Counted from the stretch's first letter, positions 1-6,546 are shown. The stretch: DNA of 7,458 bases from an uncultured Colwellia sp. (GCA_913020705.1 CAJWBY010000194.1:1-7458), one strand, 5' to 3'. Program-made: numbers and translations. Notes: generated from the letters alone by a model not told the origin.

Positions 1-1028
1 AGCATTGACATACTGTCATCATTTGAGTTTTCTACATATAGGTAATTACTTTTCCAACGCCACCAACCAGTTGTTTTAGTATACGTTTCAAAATGAATAC
101 TTTCTCCCGACAACAAATTGTTTTGGTTACTCGCTGCTGTGACTTTACCTTCTTGCTTCTCCTCAAGTAATGAACCATGGCTATAGAATTCGCCCATAAG
201 CATTGGGTAGTGATATGGCATAAAACCTGAAACGGCGTTACTTTGATTGGAAATTTTACCGTTAAAAGCAATGTTACTACTACAACTGCCATAGTTTCCT
301 TGGCGATTTCCTCCACACGATGAATGAGTACCAACAACACCGTCATCATTACCTTGAATAAAGGGGCTAGTAACACCTAAATATTCACTTGCATCACCGA
401 CAAAACGTAATCGAGGGATCCTAGCGTCAGGGAATGGGGCGAGTTGTCTAGCGTTATTAACTTTTAAGTCGTTAAGTACGCCCATTTCATCTCCAAGATC
501 TCCGCCAAGCCAAGCTTCCAACGCAGCTTCTAAGAAGAAAGACCAGGTTTCTGTAGCTTGGGCAACACTTACGGCTAAATCTGCAAGTTCACTACCTCCG
601 CCAGCACCGGCAATATCAAATGTGGCAACAATATTGAGCGGTGATAATCCAGCATTTTCTAACCAATTCTCTTGGTTATCTATAATATACCGCGCAATGA
701 GATCACCTGTAGAGTGAGTCACAAATATACAACCAGGAGAGCAAAAGTTACTTTCAGAAAACGATTTTAGCTTTGGCCATATGTAGTCACTTGCTATTTT
801 TTCTTCTATTCGCTCATATGAAGGCCAATCAATTCGGGCATCACTTCGATCATTCCAGTAACCTTGCCAGTAATTTTGTCCACTTTGAGTAACATCACCG
901 TCAACAATTAATTGCTGCGGTTGGAAACCATGTATAAGTACTATTTTATATTCTTTGCTATGCGCTGCGGTTGAATAAATTGTTAAATAGAGCACAGCAA
1001 TAGCAACTACCTTTTTTATTGTATTCAT
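1..1028 (-). CDS. Exported lipase-like alpha/beta hydrolase, partial (C-terminus beyond window edge)
   Basis: I translated this frame by hand from the ATG at 1028-1026; it stays open for 342 codons to the window edge, so the C-terminus is missing. Residues 1-24 look like a Sec signal peptide: Lys5-Lys6, a hydrophobic stretch at 7-18, then small residues (STAAHS) with cleavage near 21-24. The mature part starts with a strand and an oxyanion-type VLIHGF motif (30-35). A lipase-type nucleophile elbow, THSTGD, places the Ser at 106. Candidates for the other triad members are Asp228/Asp229 (NDDGVVGTH) and His273 or His284. Cys96/Cys100 and Cys238/Cys249 could form disulfides, fitting export to the periplasm or outside. 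The upstream purine run GGGGAAAG is a plausible ribosome binding site. Inference: a secreted lipase or esterase. Substrate unknown; the exact lipase family cannot be assigned by eye. Confidence 0.8.
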   Translation of the reverse strand, partial: MNTIKKVVAIAVLYLTIYSTAAHSKEYKIVLIHGFQPQQLIVDGDVTQSGQNYWQGYWNDRSDARIDWPSYERIEEKIASDYIWPKLKSFSESNFCSPGCIFVTHSTGDLIARYIIDNQENWLENAGLSPLNIVATFDIAGAGGGSELADLAVSVAQATETWSFFLEAALEAWLGGDLGDEMGVLNDLKVNNARQLAPFPDARIPRLRFVGDASEYLGVTSPFIQGNDDGVVGTHSSCGGNRQGNYGSCSSNIAFNGKISNQSNAVSGFMPYHYPMLMGEFYSHGSLLEEKQEGKVTAASNQNNLLSGESIHFETYTKTTGWWRWKSNYLYVENSNDDSMSM

Positions 1029-1056
1029 TTCTTTCCCCAATTATTATTATAATTTT

Positions 1057-1068
1057 TTTACGTCATAT
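1057..1068. repeat. 12-bp direct repeat, copy 1 (TTTACGTCATAT)
   Basis: The same 12 bases recur exactly at 1275-1286, 218 bp away. This copy lies 29 bp upstream of the lipase-like gene's start codon, which is where an operator or promoter-proximal site would be expected. The core TACGTCA is not AT-only, so low complexity does not fully explain the match. Chance cannot be excluded. Confidence 0.35.
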
Positions 1069-1274
1069 TTTTATTATTGATAATTAACTCATCGGACGTT
1101 CGACCAGTTAAATCATAATAGAGTAGTGGCTATTTATTATCCAACCACCATTTATTTATAAGTTTAATATTGAAAATAAACACCCGTTATAATCAGGCAT
1201 AACAAAGAAATCTAAAATAAAAATACATTTAAAAACATGAACTTAATAACTAACCAAGAAAAAAACGTCTCCTA

Positions 1275-1286
1275 TTTACGTCATAT
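1275..1286. repeat. 12-bp direct repeat, copy 2 (TTTACGTCATAT)
   Basis: This is the second exact copy of the repeat at 1057-1068, in the same orientation, about 136 bp upstream of the cysK start codon. It may be one of a pair of binding sites in the divergent promoter region. No regulator can be named from the sequence. Confidence 0.35.
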
Positions 1287-1422
1287 CGTTGTCAAAAATA
1301 ACGTTGGAAATGATGCTATATTCCTTTTTTGCATATTAATAAACAAAATATAACTTCTTTTTATTCTATAAAACGCTAATCTTGTTATATTAAAATAATT
1401 AAAACTTTCTCAAGGATCTAAG

Positions 1423-2391
1423 ATGACCACAATTTTTGAAGATAATTCAACAGCTATCGGCAAAACACCACTCGTAAAACTTAACAGAGTAACAAAAGGT
1501 AATGTTTTCGCTAAAATAGAATCAAGAAATCCAAGTGCAAGTATTAAGTGTCGTATTGGCGCAAATATGATTTGGGATGCTGAGAAAAAAGGTTTATTAA
1601 CTGCAGGTAAAGAAATTGTTGAACCGACAAGTGGTAACACAGGTATAGCACTTGCTTTTGTTGCAGCTGCTCGTGGTTACGGTATAACGTTAACCATGCC
1701 AAATACCATGAGTTTAGAACGTAGAAAATTATTAGCCGCTTTAGGTGCAAAGCTTGAATTAACAGATGGCGCTAAAGGTATGAATGGTGCAATCGCTAAA
1801 GCGCAAGAAATTAAAGATTCAGATCCAGAAAAGTATGTTTTACTCGGTCAATTCAGTAATCCTGCTAACCCTGAGATCCATGAAAAAACCACAGGTCCAG
1901 AAATTTGGGCTGATACTGACGGCAAGGTTGATATTTTCGTGGCAGGTGTTGGTACTGGTGGAACAATTACTGGTGTTAGTCGTTACATTAAAAATACAGC
2001 TGGCAAAAACATCATGTCTGTTGCGGTAGAGCCTACTGACTCTCCTGTTATCAGCCAAGCAATGGCGGGTGAAGAATTAAAACCAGGTCCACATAAAATT
2101 CAAGGTATTGGTGCTGGTTTTATTCCTGGTAACTTAGATCTCAGCTTAATTGACGCTGTTGAGAAAGTGACTAACGATGAAGCGATGGCAATGTGTCACC
2201 GCCTTATGAAAGAAGAAGGTATTCTTGCGGGTATCTCTTCAGGTGCTGCTGTTGTTGCCGCTAAACGTTTAGCTGAAAATCCAGAAAACGAAGGTAAAAA
2301 CATTGTTGTTATTTTAGCAAGTTCAGCAGAGCGTTATTTATCAAGTGCTTTGTTTAGTGAAGAATTTACTGACAAAGAACTTCTACAGTAA
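1423..2391 (+). CDS. cysK: Cysteine synthase A (O-acetylserine sulfhydrylase, PLP-dependent)
   Basis: This enzyme makes L-cysteine and acetate from O-acetylserine and sulfide in the cytoplasm, the last step of assimilatory sulfate reduction. The 322-residue protein aligns with E. coli CysK (323 aa) along its whole length from memory. Visible landmarks: Lys42 in PSASIKCR (Schiff base to PLP), the substrate loop PTSGNTG at 68-74, the phosphate-binding loop GVGTGGT at 175-181, and GISSGAA around 270-276 with the Ser contacting the PLP ring nitrogen. The long CysK-type C-terminus and the [12 protein letters not shown] segment favour CysK over CysM. The start has an AAGGA ribosome site at a spacing of 6. 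One oddity: the usually conserved PSSGERYLS near the C-terminus reads ASSAERYLS (299-307). It is a single-gene unit closed by the terminator at 2405-2438 and has no evident functional link to the downstream operon. Confidence 0.97.
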   Translation: MTTIFEDNSTAIGKTPLVKLNRVTKGNVFAKIESRNPSASIKCRIGANMIWDAEKKGLLTAGKEIVEPTSGNTGIALAFVAAARGYGITLTMPNTMSLERRKLLAALGAKLELTDGAKGMNGAIAKAQEIKDSDPEKYVLLGQFSNPANPEIHEKTTGPEIWADTDGKVDIFVAGVGTGGTITGVSRYIKNTAGKNIMSVAVEPTDSPVISQAMAGEELKPGPHKIQGIGAGFIPGNLDLSLIDAVEKVTNDEAMAMCHRLMKEEGILAGISSGAAVVAAKRLAENPENEGKNIVVILASSAERYLSSALFSEEFTDKELLQ

Positions 2392-2404
2392 TATAAAAAG
2401 CTGT

Positions 2405-2438
2405 ATTAAAAAAAGACGCTTAGGCGTCTTTTTTTAAT
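2405..2438. terminator. Strong bidirectional rho-independent terminator
   Basis: A perfect 15-bp stem (2405-2419 pairing with 2424-2438) encloses the four-base loop TTAG. The GC part is GACGC/GCGTC, flanked by seven A's on the left and seven T's on the right. Either strand therefore gives a hairpin with a U tract. It sits 13 bp after the cysK stop and about 58 bp past the stop of the convergent hydrolase gene, so it probably ends both transcripts. Confidence 0.93.
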
Positions 2439-2496
2439 TATAACTAACGGAAATAGCAAATCCATAAGCAAACTTTCCGCTATATAAGTTTTCCCA

Positions 2497-3276
2497 TCAA
2501 ATTTTTTGTATGAAATCTGCAATACTTGGATGGATCAAATCACTGTGACTTACGGGTCCCATATGGCCGGTAGGAAAGCACTTTTGCTCTACATTGGGTA
2601 AACTTGATTTAATTTCATTTGATAATAAATGGATGAGTTTAGGGCTGTTATTTCCTGTCATCAATAATGTTCTGCAACTAATTACACTCAGGTCTGCTAA
2701 TGAATAACTCTCCGAGATTAAACCTTTAGAGTCTAATTTTACTTTTGGCATATCTTTCGCCATTGAGTCTTGCATTTTGCGGGGTAAAGATCGGAAAAAC
2801 CCTTCATTGTTCCAAAAATCAGTAAATATCTCTGCGGCTTTATATGTATCGTCAACATCGACTTTACGTGCAAAATCCTCTGAAATAGCTCTTGCTTCAC
2901 TATTTTGTTCAAGTAAATGGAAAGCGACAGGTTCATACAAAGATAGGCTTAATAAGCTTTCTGATTGTTCTACAGCTAACTTCAATGCAATAGCACCACC
3001 ACAAGAGTGTCCCACTAGATGAAAAGATTGATTTGGTGCAATCGTATTGAGGACATTTTCGATACGTTTAATTTCCACATCAAAATTATAATTTAGCTCG
3101 TCAGACACTTTATCTGCATTTCCGTAACCTAAAATATCAACATTGATCACTAAGAAGTTAGGTTCAAGCAATTTTACTAACGGTTGCCATTGTCTCGCTG
3201 AACTTAATGAACTGTGAAGTAAAATAACAGGTATTCCCTGCCCTGAAACATATATACCATTTGATGATTTATTCAC
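2497..3276 (-). CDS. Cytoplasmic alpha/beta-fold hydrolase, substrate unknown
   Basis: This 259-residue protein has the typical single-domain alpha/beta hydrolase layout and no signal peptide. The oxyanion region is LLHSS (19-23), a DILGYG turn lies at 47-52, the nucleophile elbow GHSCGG (89-94) gives Ser91, and GHMGPVSH near the C-terminus gives His238. The usual acid position after strand 7 reads GNNSP, with no Asp. Instead Glu115 in LYEP lies exactly 24 residues after the nucleophile, as the strand-6 Glu does in LinB-type haloalkane dehalogenases (Ser here, Asp in LinB). The start is GTG at 3276-3274: the only upstream in-frame codons before a stop (3292-3294) are not normal starts, and no strong ribosome site is visible. 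It is divergent from the 3-hydroxyanthranilate operon and convergent with cysK. A role in that operon's pathway is only a guess; it lacks the HGGxW motif of kynurenine formamidases. Confidence 0.85.
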   Translation of the reverse strand: MNKSSNGIYVSGQGIPVILLHSSLSSARQWQPLVKLLEPNFLVINVDILGYGNADKVSDELNYNFDVEIKRIENVLNTIAPNQSFHLVGHSCGGAIALKLAVEQSESLLSLSLYEPVAFHLLEQNSEARAISEDFARKVDVDDTYKAAEIFTDFWNNEGFFRSLPRKMQDSMAKDMPKVKLDSKGLISESYSLADLSVISCRTLLMTGNNSPKLIHLLSNEIKSSLPNVEQKCFPTGHMGPVSHSDLIHPSIADFIQKI

Positions 3277-3401
3277 GATGATTACAGCTACTTAACTTGA
3301 TATAAAAAATCATTATCAGCTTAATCTAACAAAAGTCAAAACAAAATGAAGGTGCGTATAAAAGTTTACAAAGCACAAAAATAAAAATAAAAATTTTGCT
3401 G

Positions 3402-3420
3402 ACATTAAATTTTTTAATGT
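3402..3420. promoter_or_regulatory. Perfect 8-bp palindrome, candidate operator in the divergent promoter region
   Basis: ACATTAAA (3402-3409) and TTTAATGT (3413-3420) are perfect inverted repeats around three T's. The site lies 100 bp upstream of the SDR start and about 126 bp upstream of the divergent hydrolase start. That position suits a dimeric regulator controlling one or both genes. It is AT-rich and there is no GC core, so it is not a convincing terminator. Regulator unknown. Confidence 0.45.
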
Positions 3421-3442
3421 GATAAAAATTGATTAACTCAAA

Positions 3443-3493
3443 TTTTCACTGGAATTAATTTAGTACTCTAAAAGTATGAAGTGAAAGTGAAAA
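3443..3493. repeat. 8-bp inverted repeat TTTTCACT / AGTGAAAA upstream of the SDR operon
   Basis: TTTTCACT (3443-3450) is matched exactly by AGTGAAAA (3486-3493) with 35 bp between the arms. The right arm overlaps a small tandem GTGAAAGTGAAA (3481-3492). The pair spans the likely promoter region of the operon, ending 27 bp before the SDR start codon. It could be two half-sites for a regulator or a leader stem; it could also be chance in AT-rich DNA. Confidence 0.3.
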
Positions 3494-3520
3494 CAATAAT
3501 TAAAATAAAAAAGAGTCCTC

Positions 3521-4309
3521 ATGGATATTAATTTTCAAGGTAAAAGCGCGTTGGTTTGTGGTTCAAGTCAAGGTATTGGCAAGGCTTGTGCCATAGAACT
3601 TGCTAATTTAGGTGCAAGTGTCACGCTATTTTCACGTAATCAAAAAGCACTAGAAGAAGTAAAAGCGGAACTTAATACTGAACAAGGTCAACAGCATCAA
3701 GTATTAGTCGCTGACTTTTCTCAACCCGAGCACGTCAAAGAAGTAATCAATGCGCATGTAAACGCATTAGGTGGTTATGATATTTTAATCAACAATACAG
3801 GCGGACCAGCACCAGGTCCCGCAAACGTGGCGGGGGTTGATGAATTTATTAACGCTTTTAATTTACATTTAGTGTCTAATCATCACTTGGTTCAAGCGCT
3901 TATTCCGAATATGAAAGAAAATAAATATGGCCGCATCATCAATGTTATATCTACATCAGTTAAGCAACCTCTCAATGGATTAGGTGTTTCTAATACTATT
4001 CGTGGTGCTGTAGCAAGCTGGGCTAAAACTTTAGCAAATGAATTAGGCGAATTTGGTATTACCGTTAACAATGTATTGCCTGGTGCTACGGCAACCGCGC
4101 GTTTAGACGCTATTATTTCAGGCAAAGCCAAGAAGCAAAACATTTCAATTGAACAAGCTACTATCAACGAAAAAGCGATAATTCCGATGCGTCGCTTCGC
4201 CAAACCTGAAGAATTTGCCGCGGCGGCGGCATTTTTAGCCTCTCCTGCAGCAGGATACATCACAGGTATTAACTTGCCTGTTGATGGTGGCAGAACTTCT
4301 TGTTTATAA
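3521..4309 (+). CDS. Atypical short-chain dehydrogenase/reductase lacking catalytic Tyr and Lys
   Basis: The 262-residue protein has a Rossmann fold of the SDR superfamily, with the dinucleotide-binding GSSQGIG (14-20), Asp65 in ADFS, NNTGGPAPG (91-99) in place of the usual NNAG, a helix Asn at 114, and a closing PVDGGRTS. In the catalytic region Ser144 is kept, but the residue 13 further on, normally Tyr, is Ser157, and the Lys four beyond is Arg161 (SNTIRG). Codons TCT (3989-3991) and CGT (4001-4003) confirm both. This matches a recognised divergent group (BKR-like SDR, cd05344 as I recall it), described as lacking the standard tetrad, so it is a subfamily feature and not a local mutation. 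It opens the 3-hydroxyanthranilate operon, 35 bp before the dehydrogenase gene. Reaction unknown; automatic names such as 3-oxoacyl-ACP reductase should not be trusted. Confidence 0.88.
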   Translation: MDINFQGKSALVCGSSQGIGKACAIELANLGASVTLFSRNQKALEEVKAELNTEQGQQHQVLVADFSQPEHVKEVINAHVNALGGYDILINNTGGPAPGPANVAGVDEFINAFNLHLVSNHHLVQALIPNMKENKYGRIINVISTSVKQPLNGLGVSNTIRGAVASWAKTLANELGEFGITVNNVLPGATATARLDAIISGKAKKQNISIEQATINEKAIIPMRRFAKPEEFAAAAAFLASPAAGYITGINLPVDGGRTSCL

Positions 4310-4344
4310 ACGTCCTTTAAACAAACGAGTTAGAGGAATAAACA

Positions 4345-5802
4345 ATGACGAAAGTAGCTAACATAATTGATAACTTTATAGGTGGCGAATATCAAGCGCC
4401 CATTAATAATAACTATTTAGATAACATCGAGCCTGCCACAGGTTTGGTTTATGGAAAAACGCCAAACAGTGATGGTATAGATGTTGAACAGGCTGTTACT
4501 GCAGCTGAACGTGCGCTTCCTGCATGGCGTGCGTTAGATATAGAACAACGTGCTGACTACTTAACGGCTATCGCCCAAGAGATTGAAAACCAACTTGAAC
4601 CATTGGCACTTGCTGAGGCAACTGACAATGGTAAACCTTTAGCGTTAGCTAGAATGGTAGACATTCCTCGTGCAGCCAGCAATTTTAAATTTTTTGCCCA
4701 TGCCTGTTCGCAATTCGCCAGTGAGTCTCACTCAATTGCCGGTACGGCAATTAATTACACCTTGCGCCAAGCTGTTGGTATAGTCGGCTGTATTTCCCCG
4801 TGGAATTTACCCTTGTATTTATTTACTTGGAAAATAGCGCCAGCACTTGCTGCAGGAAATTGTGTAATTGCGAAGCCCTCGGAGATCACCCCACAAACGG
4901 CAGCAATGCTTGGCACTATTTGTCAAAAAGTGGGCTTGCCTAAAGGCGTTTTAAATATATTACACGGCACAGGTGCAGGTGTTGGTTCTTCGATTTGTAA
5001 TCATCCTAAAGTTAAGGCTATTTCATTTACGGGTGGTTCTGCAACAGGTGCTGCAATAGCTACGCAGCTTGCACCGAAATTTAAAAAGCTATCGTTAGAG
5101 TTAGGTGGTAAAAATCCGGCATTAATTTTTGATGACTGTGATTTTGAAAATACCGTTGAAGAAGTTTTCCGCGCCAGTTTCGCGAATCAAGGTCAAATCT
5201 GTTTATGTGCCTCACGTTTATATATTCAACGGGGTATTTATGAAAAGTTTAAAGCTGCATTAGTAGAAAGAGCTAAAGCGCTTGTTCCGCAAGATCCTTT
5301 GATTAATGAAACTAAAATGGGCGCGATTGTTTCAAAAGAACACTTAACAAAGATACTTGGATATATAGACTTAGCCAAACAAGAAGGCGGCACTATTTTA
5401 GCCGGCGGCGAACAAGTGCAATTATCTGGTCGCTGTACTCAAGGTTACTTTTTACAGCCCACCATTATTGAAGGCTTAAAAAATAGTGCTAGCTGTAACC
5501 AACAAGAAATATTTGGCCCGGTGATCACTTTACAAGTATTTGATACAGACAAACAAGCTATCGCACTTGCCAACGAAAGCCAATATGGCTTAGCGGCTAC
5601 AATCTGGACGCAAAACGTTAATAGAGCTCATCAGCTTGCCGAGCAAATAAATACCGGCATAGTATGGATAAATTGTTGGCTGTTACGTGATTTACGCACT
5701 CCTTTTGGTGGTATGAATCATTCAGGTGTAGGCCGAGAAGGAGGTTTAGAAGCCATGCGGTTTTTCACTGAACCCAAGAATGTTTGCATAAAATACTCAT
5801 AG
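4345..5802 (+). CDS. 2-aminomuconate 6-semialdehyde dehydrogenase (ALDH8A1-like)
   Basis: This NAD-dependent enzyme oxidises 2-aminomuconate 6-semialdehyde to 2-aminomuconate. It is 485 residues, the usual ALDH length. Catalytic residues are visible: Asn154 in SPWNLPLYLFTWK, Glu252 in LELGGKNP and nucleophile Cys286 in NQGQICLC. The NAD-binding FTGGSATG is at 228-235 and EIFGPV at 388-393. The segments SPWNLPLYL, NQGxICLCxSR, NCWLLRDL and PFGGM closely match human ALDH8A1, recognised as the kynurenine-pathway enzyme, and Pseudomonas NbaE/AmnC-type proteins. Arg109 (DIPR) and Arg448 (NCWLLR) are likely carboxylate-binding residues by analogy. AGAGGAA at 4331-4337 is a good ribosome site. The neighbouring dioxygenase, decarboxylase and deaminase support this substrate over the related 2-hydroxymuconate semialdehyde. 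No terminator follows; a 271-bp gap leads to the next operon gene. Confidence 0.92.
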   Translation: MTKVANIIDNFIGGEYQAPINNNYLDNIEPATGLVYGKTPNSDGIDVEQAVTAAERALPAWRALDIEQRADYLTAIAQEIENQLEPLALAEATDNGKPLALARMVDIPRAASNFKFFAHACSQFASESHSIAGTAINYTLRQAVGIVGCISPWNLPLYLFTWKIAPALAAGNCVIAKPSEITPQTAAMLGTICQKVGLPKGVLNILHGTGAGVGSSICNHPKVKAISFTGGSATGAAIATQLAPKFKKLSLELGGKNPALIFDDCDFENTVEEVFRASFANQGQICLCASRLYIQRGIYEKFKAALVERAKALVPQDPLINETKMGAIVSKEHLTKILGYIDLAKQEGGTILAGGEQVQLSGRCTQGYFLQPTIIEGLKNSASCNQQEIFGPVITLQVFDTDKQAIALANESQYGLAATIWTQNVNRAHQLAEQINTGIVWINCWLLRDLRTPFGGMNHSGVGREGGLEAMRFFTEPKNVCIKYS

Positions 5803-5857
5803 GCTCAAACTAATCAATGAACCAAATTTGTCATAAATTTAAATCATCAGGAGCAAT

Positions 5858-5883
5858 ATTTGCCAGCGTATTAGGCTGCAAAT
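5858..5883 (+). other. Possible RNA hairpin in the intra-operon gap
   Basis: ATTTGC (5858-5863) pairs with GCAAAT (5878-5883), and AGC (5865-5867) with GCT (5875-5877), giving nine base pairs, one bulged C and a seven-base loop. No run of T's follows, so it is not a normal terminator. It could protect an RNA 3' end or mark a processing site. Evidence is limited to pairing by eye. Confidence 0.3.
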
Positions 5884-6000
5884 GGACGCTTATTTAACCT
5901 CCTTTCTTTGGAGTACCTTAGAGTGCTTTCGATAAGTTCGAAATCAGCTCTATTTTGTTGTGCTCAAATACAGTGCAATACCTTGCAAATATGTGAAGAA

Positions 6001-6012
6001 CAAAGGTCTTTG
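6001..6012. promoter_or_regulatory. Short palindrome CAAAG-GT-CTTTG next to the internal promoter
   Basis: Two 5-base arms are perfect inverted repeats around GT, ending one base before the candidate -35 element at 6014. The position suits an activator or repressor site, but the arms are short and no family can be assigned. Confidence 0.3.
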
Positions 6013-6013
6013 A

Positions 6014-6043
6014 TTGATTTTTGTCTACACTTATCACTATAAA
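6014..6043 (+). promoter_or_regulatory. Candidate internal sigma-70 promoter for the deaminase-dioxygenase-decarboxylase genes
   Basis: TTGATT (6014-6019) and TATAAA (6038-6043) are separated by 18 bp, a near-consensus pair. A start near 6050 would leave a leader of about 25 bases containing the AAGGA ribosome site (6063-6067), six bases before the ATG at 6074. It lies in the long gap after the dehydrogenase gene, which supports separate expression of the downstream genes. Confidence 0.5.
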
Positions 6044-6073
6044 AATAAAACAACAATTACATAAGGATCCCTT

Positions 6074-6544
6074 ATGAACGATATAACAACTAAAGCGTCT
6101 TTGACCCCGAAAGTAATCAACGCAGAACAAGCGCCAAAACCCGTAGGCTTATACCCTCACGCCCGACAAGTCGGCGACTTATTATTTCTTTCAGGTGTCG
6201 GTCCAAGAAAAGCTGGCTGCAAAGATATTCCAGGTGTTGAACTTGACGAGCAAGGCAAAATAAAAAGTTACGACATTGAAGCGCAATGCCACAGTGTATT
6301 CACCAATATCCGTTTAATTCTTGAAGCGTCAAATGCTAGCTGGATGGATTTAGTTGATGTCACCGTATTTTTAACCAATATGGATGATGATTTTGCTACT
6401 TATAATCGTATTTACGCAGAATACTTTGCTGACAATCAACCTTGTCGAACCACGGTTGAAATTAACAAATTACCCACTCCTATTGCCATTGAACTCAAAT
6501 GTATCGCAGCGTTGAATCAAAATAAAAAGCCAAGCGGGGAATAG
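6074..6544 (+). CDS. 2-aminomuconate deaminase (RidA/YjgF family)
   Basis: The enzyme hydrolyses 2-aminomuconate to 4-oxalocrotonate and ammonia. The 156-residue protein has the RidA fold with a short N-terminal extension compared with housekeeping RidA (about 130 aa). Recognisable parts are [18 protein letters not shown] (24-41), GVGP (41-44), the [11 protein letters not shown] segment (53-63), [14 protein letters not shown] (90-103), the conserved Arg125 in PCRTTVEI and Glu140 in [10 protein letters not shown]. The [19 protein letters not shown] and [14 protein letters not shown] segments resemble AmnD/NbaF-type deaminases as I know them; housekeeping RidA does not carry them. The start ATG has AAGGA six bases upstream. 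The stop is followed after two bases by the dioxygenase start, so the two are probably translationally coupled. Its position next to a ring-cleavage dioxygenase and a semialdehyde dehydrogenase is the strongest evidence for the specific function. Confidence 0.9.
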   Translation: MNDITTKASLTPKVINAEQAPKPVGLYPHARQVGDLLFLSGVGPRKAGCKDIPGVELDEQGKIKSYDIEAQCHSVFTNIRLILEASNASWMDLVDVTVFLTNMDDDFATYNRIYAEYFADNQPCRTTVEINKLPTPIAIELKCIAALNQNKKPSGE

Positions 6545-6546
6545 TC

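Larger units (their letters stand above)
1029..1422. promoter_or_regulatory. AT-rich divergent intergenic region between the lipase-like gene and cysK
   Basis: This 394-bp stretch contains no convincing gene on either strand. It must hold the promoters of both divergent genes. Possible -10 hexamers on the plus strand are TATAAC (1349-1354), TATAAA (1367-1372) and TATATT (1386-1391), but none has a good -35 partner at 17 bp. That would suit an activator-dependent cysK promoter (CysB in Enterobacteria), though no CysB site can be recognised by eye. The cysK ribosome binding site AAGGA (1412-1416) lies 6 bases before its ATG. A 12-base direct repeat is listed separately. Confidence 0.5.
5803..6073. 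other. Unusual 271-bp non-coding gap inside the operon
   Basis: The other junctions in this operon are 35, 2 and 3 bp, so this gap stands out. No credible gene is visible: the plus strand offers only a 26-codon ATG frame (5817-5897) without a good ribosome site, and a 70-codon minus-strand frame overlaps the start of the next gene. The gap holds a bulged hairpin, a short palindrome and a candidate sigma-70 promoter, listed separately. No T-tract terminator is seen. Confidence 0.6.

Noticed and set aside
32..376. Minus-strand 114-codon open frame
   Set aside because: It overlaps the lipase-like gene in another frame; the lipase frame has a signal peptide, a catalytic motif and uninterrupted coding to the edge, while this one has low-complexity Val/Leu-rich text.
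1092..1103. TCGGACGTTCGA near-palindrome
   Set aside because: It is imperfect and isolated, with nothing to tie it to a promoter.
2497..3276. Kynurenine formamidase identity for the divergent hydrolase
   Set aside because: It lacks the HGGxW motif of the alpha/beta-fold formamidases and is not similar to the metal-dependent KynB type; only location suggested it.
3892..4263. Minus-strand 123-codon open frame
   Set aside because: It lies opposite the SDR gene, whose motifs are clear; its Ala-rich content is the complement of the SDR's GCx-rich codons.
5824..5840. AAATTT-GTCAT-AAATTT hairpin as a terminator of the dehydrogenase gene
   Set aside because: The stem is only A and T, with no T tract after it.
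5817..5897. 26-codon plus-strand ATG frame after the dehydrogenase
   Set aside because: No good ribosome site, no motif, and the length is expected by chance in this DNA.
5918..6130. Minus-strand 70-codon open frame in the operon gap
   Set aside because: It overlaps the start of the deaminase gene, has unusual Cys/Phe/Ile-rich composition and no recognisable motif. A short plus-strand frame in the same stretch (about 5921-5992) also looked faintly coding, but neither gives enough to call a gene remnant.
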